A program made the position numbers and the translations under genes. This document shows, piece after piece, positions 59,319 to 64,000 of a stretch of 64,000 nt of DNA (the first letter of the stretch is position 1; each line of letters begins with the position of its first letter). Origin of the DNA: Selaginella tamariscina. Its lineage: Eukaryota > Streptophyta > Lycopodiopsida > Selaginellales > Selaginellaceae. The notes beneath the pieces are model-generated. The model did no database searches. It was given only the letters and a program-made list of their open reading frames with translations, and was not told the origin of the DNA. The stretch is from positions 38,127 through 102,126 of the forward strand of contig PUQB01000057.1 in the NCBI GenBank assembly GCA_003024785.1, given 5' to 3'.

Positions 59319-59529
59319 TGTTAGGCACCTCTACGTACAATCTAGAGACCCTCACAATACCACCCGACCTCCCCCGAGCTGTCTCTAGTCTCCACACGCT
59401 GCTCTCCAGAAAGGCTTCCAATAATAGTGTGCCCTTAATTCTCTCTTAGATCTAGGTATAGCCCTTAGGAATATTCTAGCTTATACCTTTCTGGGGAATA
59501 TTCTTTGATTCGTTATATGGGTCATAACA
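59319..59529 (-). repeat. 3' LTR of element E
   Basis: On the minus strand it starts TGTTATGACCC and ends GGTGCCTAACA, 211 bases, short for a plant gypsy element. The end near 59319-59415 matches 63906-64000. Confidence 0.85.
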
Positions 59530-59530
59530 A

Positions 59531-59540
59531 TCCTCCCCCC
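59531..59540 (-). other. Polypurine tract of element E
   Basis: GGGGGGAGGA on the minus strand, directly before the LTR start, is the usual plus-strand primer of Ty3/gypsy elements. Confidence 0.75.
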
Positions 59541-59574
59541 ATTAGCAAGTCCTTGTCCTCAAGGGCAGTATAAC

Positions 59575-60767
59575 TTACTCAATTGGTCCTGTATCATTAG
59601 CCTCGTACATCCACAAAGAATCTACCCGGGACTCGTTCCTTGTGAGTACTCTCTTTAACTGGCTAACGTGAAACACTGGGTGCACCCTCACTCCTTCTGG
59701 CAGCCGTAGTCGATATGCCACCTTACCGATACGCTCCAGAATCTCATAAGGACCTGAGTACCTGGGAGACAACTTATCATTGCGTCCCTTCCGTAAGGCC
59801 ACAACTGTGTTCCGCCTTACATGTGTGGCAAATACCACTCGGAGATATACATAATCCCCCACCTGGAACTCTCGGAAGCTTCTGTGCTCATTAGCAAACT
59901 TGATAGCTCGGCTCTGAGCTGCTTGTAAGTTCTTCTTGCACAAACTCTGAATGTTTTCAAGTTCAACACTCAGATCTTTAGCTTCCTCATCCATGTTGCC
60001 TTGAGCCTTCTTACTTGCTAAACCGAGCTCAAAAGCTGTCTTGGGATGTCGTCCAAACATAGCATAGTATGGACTCATTCCAATGCCACTGCTGTTATTA
60101 TAAGCAAACTCGAGTAATGGAATATACTTATCCCACTGCCTTCCTTCTGGTTAATAGTGCACCTTAGCATATCTTCCAGAACTTGGTTCACCCTCTCTGT
60201 TTGCCCATCTGTTTCGGGATGATCTCCGCTACACAGCTTAAGCTTCACTTCTATGCACTTAGAAAAGCCTCTCCAAAAGCTAGAAGTGAACTTGGAGTCC
60301 CTATCACTTACAATATCATCTGGAAATCCGTGGATAGGAAATACATGTTGTAAATACATCGTAGCCAGCTCGGATGCATTCACATTCTTCCCCAAGGGAA
60401 CTAACTTGACAAACTTTGTCAACCTGTCCACAATGACCCACACCTGTTCATTCTGCCTCTGTGTCCTTGGCAAATGGGTGACAAAGTCCATAGAGATACT
60501 GCCCCATCGCCTGTCTGGAATAGGCAATGGTACTAATAGCCCACCTGGTTTCTCCCTGGGCACCTTTACTTGCTGACACTTGTCACAAGTCCTGCAGTAC
60601 TCTATGATATCAGCTTTCATATTCCTCCAGTAGAACCTCCTCTTGATCAACTCATACGTTTTCCTCCCCCCAAAATGACCAGCCTCCGGGCGATCATGAT
60701 GAAAATATAGTACCTGGTTGATCAAATGGTCCACACGAGGAAGGTACACACGGCCATTGTAGTACAA
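59575..60767 (-). mobile_element. Integrase region of element E
   Basis: It contains the H-H-C-C start (HHDRPEAGHFGGRKTYELIK, then CRTCDKCQQVK), the core with ISMDFVTHLP, FPIHGFPDDIVSDRDSKF and HPETDGQTERVNQ, and the C-terminal [16 protein letters not shown] module with [11 protein letters not shown]. It ends near 59575. The catalytic-core motifs are all recognisable. Confidence 0.88.
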
Positions 60768-60796
60768 AACCCCATCCTGAAATGAGAATGGTGGCT

Positions 60797-62437
60797 CTAG
60801 CTGTCCTTGAGCTCCTGCACCTCGGCGTCTTGTGCTTGAGCATGTTGAACTACTTGGCTAAACTCACTGACCGTCCTTGTTAATGCATTACATAAGCGTG
60901 TTTGGAATTCTCCCACTACTGTGGCTCTCCTAACGCGTGACAAAGCATCTGCCACCACGTTAGTCTTTCCTGCGCGATGCTCAATAGGAAATTCGCCAAA
61001 CTCCATGAGCTTAACCATCCAGCGAGCTTGCCGAGAGTTTAACTCTTTCTGTGTGAACAGATACACCAAAGGCTTGTGATCTGTAAACACCTTGAAACTT
61101 GCACCATAAAGATAGTGCCTCCAAACTCGTAATGCATTAACAATAGCCAGTAGTTCTTGCTCATACGTTGAGTACCGTTGCTCTGCAGGATTCAAAGTAC
61201 GACTCTCATAAGCAATAGGCCTTCCCTCTTGCATAAGTACAGCTCCAATGGCCACTCCACTTGCATCACACGATACCTCATAAGGCTTAGAGGGATCTGC
61301 AATACATAAAACTGGTGCAGTGCACGTACCAAAGCTTGTTTCAAAGCTTGGAAACTGCTCTCCTCTGAAGCACTCCATGCAAAGGGAACGTCCTTCCTTA
61401 GCAACCTAGTTAACGGAGAAGCTTTCTTGGCATAATCCTTGACATACCCGGTAATAACCAGCCATGCCCAAGAAACTCCGTAACTCTTGTGCATTGCTAG
61501 GAACTGGCCATTGCTCCACCACTGCCACCTTCTGTGGATCAGTCTTCACTCCACTTGGCGTCACAATGTGACCCAAATACTCCACTTCGCACTGAGCAAA
61601 TGCACATTTGCTCTTCTTTGCATAGAGCTTGTTCTCCTCAGCAATTGAAGAACTCTCCGCAAATGCTCCACATGCTCCTTCATATTCTTACTGTAAATAA
61701 GAATATCGTCGAGGAAGATCTCCACAAAGTCATGCAAGTAGTCACCAAACACCTCAGTCATCAACCGAGTGAATGTGGCTGGGGCATTTGTTAAGCCAAA
61801 TGGCATAACAGTGAACTCAAAATGCCCGAAGCTAGTGTTGAAAGCAGTTTTGTAGATATCTGCCTCCTTCACAGCAATCTGATGATACCCGCTACAAGTC
61901 TATCTTGGTGAACACTCTGGCTCCACCGAGATGATCCATGATAGTATCCACACGTGGCATGGGCATCCTGTCCTTCACTGTTTGCTTGTTGAGAGCTCTG
62001 TAGTCTATGCACATCCTCATGGTGCCATCCTTCTTCCTGACAAGCAATACTGGTGCACCAAATGGAGACTTGCTCGGTTGTATGAAGCCATATTCCAATA
62101 GCTCCATCACTTGTCTCTTAACCTCTTGCTCCTCAGCATGGCTCAGTCGGAACGGCTTACGGTAAATGGCTTTCGTACCCTGTTCCAACACAATCTCATG
62201 CTCCACACCTCTTGCAGGTGGTAAGCCATGAGGTAGCTCAGGAGGGAAGACATCAGCAAATTCCTCAAGGACAACTTGCACAGCAGCCTCGCCCAATGTG
62301 ACATTAGAAGAATCTAACTCACGTATATACATCAGAAAGACTTGATCTTCTTTATTACGGAGATATTTCTTCAAAGACATAGTAGAAAGATACTTGTTTG
62401 GAGACTCAAGCCTTGTTCCAAACCAAGTGTCTTTCAC
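60797..62437 (-). mobile_element. Reverse transcriptase and RNase H region of element E
   Basis: RT reads [51 protein letters not shown] and [10 protein letters not shown] (about 61640-62160). RNase H follows with ASGVAIGAVLMQEGRPIAYE, LLAIVNALRVWRHYL, FTDHKPLVYL and NVVADALSR (about 60900-61300). These are typical chromovirus-style motifs. A few interruptions. Confidence 0.88.
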
Positions 62438-62530
62438 TCACTGTACTCAAGCTTCACCGCTTGATGCTCCACTTGATCTCAGGATCCACACGCTCCAGCC
62501 AGCTCATCCCAAGGATGAGGTCCACACGCG

Positions 62531-63890
62531 CTAGCTCCGCAAGAAAGAAGTCTCCACCAGCTGAGTTTTGCCAACCGTCAGCTGTAACTCCTCCACACAA
62601 GCATTCCAGCTCTGTGTGACAGTAGCTGAGCCCTCAATCTCGTATTGAGGCACAGTCTTCATGGGCAAGCTGCACTCCTGCACTAACTTTGCTGATACAA
62701 AGTTATCGCTACTTCCGCTATCCAAGAGGATTCGCACTGGACGTTCACCAAGTCGTCCCTCCACCACAATAGCACGTGTGTGTGGCTCCTGTGCCATGCA
62801 GTTTACCTGTCGAGCAAGAACAGACAAAAATTTACCTCGTGGCTTAGAACTATCTCCCTTGTGTTCCTCTCCACGCTCCATCTCCTGAAGCTTCTTAGGT
62901 GTCTCCTTGTCCTTGTCACCATTGAACCCCTTGCCCTTGGGCTTGTTCCTCCTTGGACAATTGGCCTTCCAGTGTCCCACCTCTCCACACAGGTGGCAAC
63001 GTTCACTATCAAACACCTTGAATCTTCTTAGGCCGATTGTCGGTGCGATAAGAACTAGAAGCTACCAGCTTGGACTTCGGCCTAGCACGATGGCTATTCC
63101 CTCTATACTCCTGGTGCTCACGAGGACTTGGAGAGGTGCTCCTACCACGCTTCTTGCCATGTCGCTCATTCTCCTTAAACACCTTATCCTCCTCATTTAG
63201 CAAGCGAGCATATTCGAACAGCTCCTCTAAAGTCTTGGACAAATCACCGAGTTAAGATGTCTACGCAAGTTAGCACTTCGCAGCCCATCTAAAATAATCC
63301 TTCTGCTGGTTGACAGACACGTCAGGTACACGGCAAAGTAATTGACTCAATTTCTCAATGTAATCGTCCAAGGTCATCTTCCCTTGCTCTAAATGTCGCA
63401 ATTCACGCCTTGCATGAGACACATCGAACCGAGGAGCATACTCCTTAAATAGCTCAGAGAACTCCTCCCAAGTTGCAATCATCTCCTGGTGAGCTAACTG
63501 GCGCTGATTTCGAATGTGTGTCCACCACCTCGCAGCTTTATCCTTCAAGGCTACTGATACCTATCATAGCCTGCTCAGTAGTCACTCCCTGTGCAGTGAG
63601 CAAGTTCGCTGCTATCTCAAGCCAACTCATAGCCTCATCTGCGGATTCTTTACCGGTAAAAGGTGGAACGTGAAGACGATCTAGCACCCTGCTCTTACCA
63701 CTCACGGTTCCTTGAGCAAGTTGATCTTCAATATATCCAACCGCTCACGAATCACCTCCAAGGAACCAGTCACGTACTCTTGAAATTGCTTGGAATCCTT
63801 CGCCATAGTATAATTCGAGCACGATTTCCTAGTTCGTCCACTCCTCATTGGTGTTGTCTTCTCCTTCCCACCGGTCACTCCTTGAACCTC
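62531..63890 (-). mobile_element. gag and protease region of element E
   Basis: A start near 63808 (MAKDSKQFQEYV) is followed by a capsid part with ARWWTHIRNQ and FSELFKEYAPRFDVSHARR (about 63370-63530), a basic part, a zinc knuckle CHLCGEVGHWKANC (about 62945-63000) and the protease motif VRILLDSGSSDNFVS (about 62690-62740). Several interruptions. Confidence 0.82.
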
Positions 63891-63902
63891 CCTCCGATAC
63901 CA
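63891..63902 (-). other. Primer binding site of element E
   Basis: TGGTATCGGAGG on the minus strand lies four bases after the LTR end and matches the initiator-Met type site of plant elements (TGGTATCAGAGC) at most positions. Confidence 0.65.
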
Positions 63903-63905
63903 AAT

Positions 63906-64000
63906 TGTAGGCACCTCTATGTACAATCTAGAGACCTCACCAACCACCCGACCTCCCCCGAGCTGTCTCTAGTCTCCCACACGCTGCTCTCCAATAAAGG
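63906..64000 (-). repeat. 5' LTR of element E, cut by the window edge
   Basis: It aligns with 59319-59415 with about eight differences. On the minus strand it ends GGTGCCTACA just before the primer binding site. The remaining part should lie just beyond the window. Confidence 0.82.

Larger units (their letters stand above)
59319..64000 (-). mobile_element. Chromovirus-like Ty3/gypsy element E, minus strand, runs off the window
   Basis: Minus-strand order is 5' LTR (63906 to beyond 64000), primer binding site, gag, protease, RT, RNase H, integrase, polypurine tract and 3' LTR (59319-59529). All usual gypsy parts are recognised. The integrase ends in a GPY/F-type module ([19 protein letters not shown]) and [11 protein letters not shown], as in chromoviruses, but no chromodomain is recognised after it. 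About eight interruptions break the coding part, and the visible 95 bases of the two LTRs differ at about eight places. It appears to sit inside the gag part of C3. Confidence 0.87.

Noticed and set aside
59455-59515. Heat-shock-element-like GAATATTC motifs in the LTR of element E, also near 1755, 48245 and 48320
   Set aside because: The GAA/TTC blocks do not keep the two-base spacing needed for a full heat-shock element, and such motifs are common in AT-rich DNA.

Overview
The window looks like nuclear DNA of a land plant. The best fit is a lycophyte such as Selaginella: the two intact host genes and one host pseudogene are split by very small introns (mostly about 40-60 bases), while most of the rest is nested Ty3/gypsy LTR retrotransposons, including Tat/Athila-like and chromovirus-like lineages. 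The organism is an inference; no rRNA, tRNA or organelle gene was found to anchor it.

Layout. 1-1276: 3' end and LTR of an element I call family A. 2230-4751: a compact gene island with a complete nine-exon RsmI-type rRNA methyltransferase gene (+) and, tail to tail with it, a four-exon gene for a small secreted eight-cysteine protein (-). 5904-23178: two family-B gypsy elements (B1, B2), with a LINE endonuclease fragment and pieces of another gypsy element (F) between them; B2 has matching 5-bp target duplications. 23251-24760: a family-A copy. 25985-29207: a decayed host gene (-) that combined a ParB-like domain (DGNHRR) with a bacterial-type amino-DNA-methyltransferase domain. 29330-30250: microsatellites, strong palindromes and a telomere-like block.

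31371-42892: an LTR of family C (C1) interrupted by a whole family-B element (B3, 31721-39364, target duplication ATCCT). Next to it are two related non-autonomous-looking elements in opposite orientation that carry an unrecognised protein. 43480-44600: an old AT-rich family-A copy. 44600-49013: AT-rich sequence with few recognisable features. 49014-56110: a pol-bearing family-C element (C2), interrupted by a family-A solo LTR. 56384-59318: another family-C piece on the minus strand. 59319-64000: a chromovirus-like element (E, minus strand) that runs off the right edge.

Functionally the window holds two apparently working host genes and one dead host gene in a sea of retroelement fossils. Families B and C share the same unusual primer binding site, so they probably use the same tRNA primer. 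Element E uses an initiator-Met-type site. The items most worth a second look are the ParB-methyltransferase relic, the secreted cysteine-rich protein, the extra post-pol reading frame of family B, and the unknown protein of the C1/G elements.
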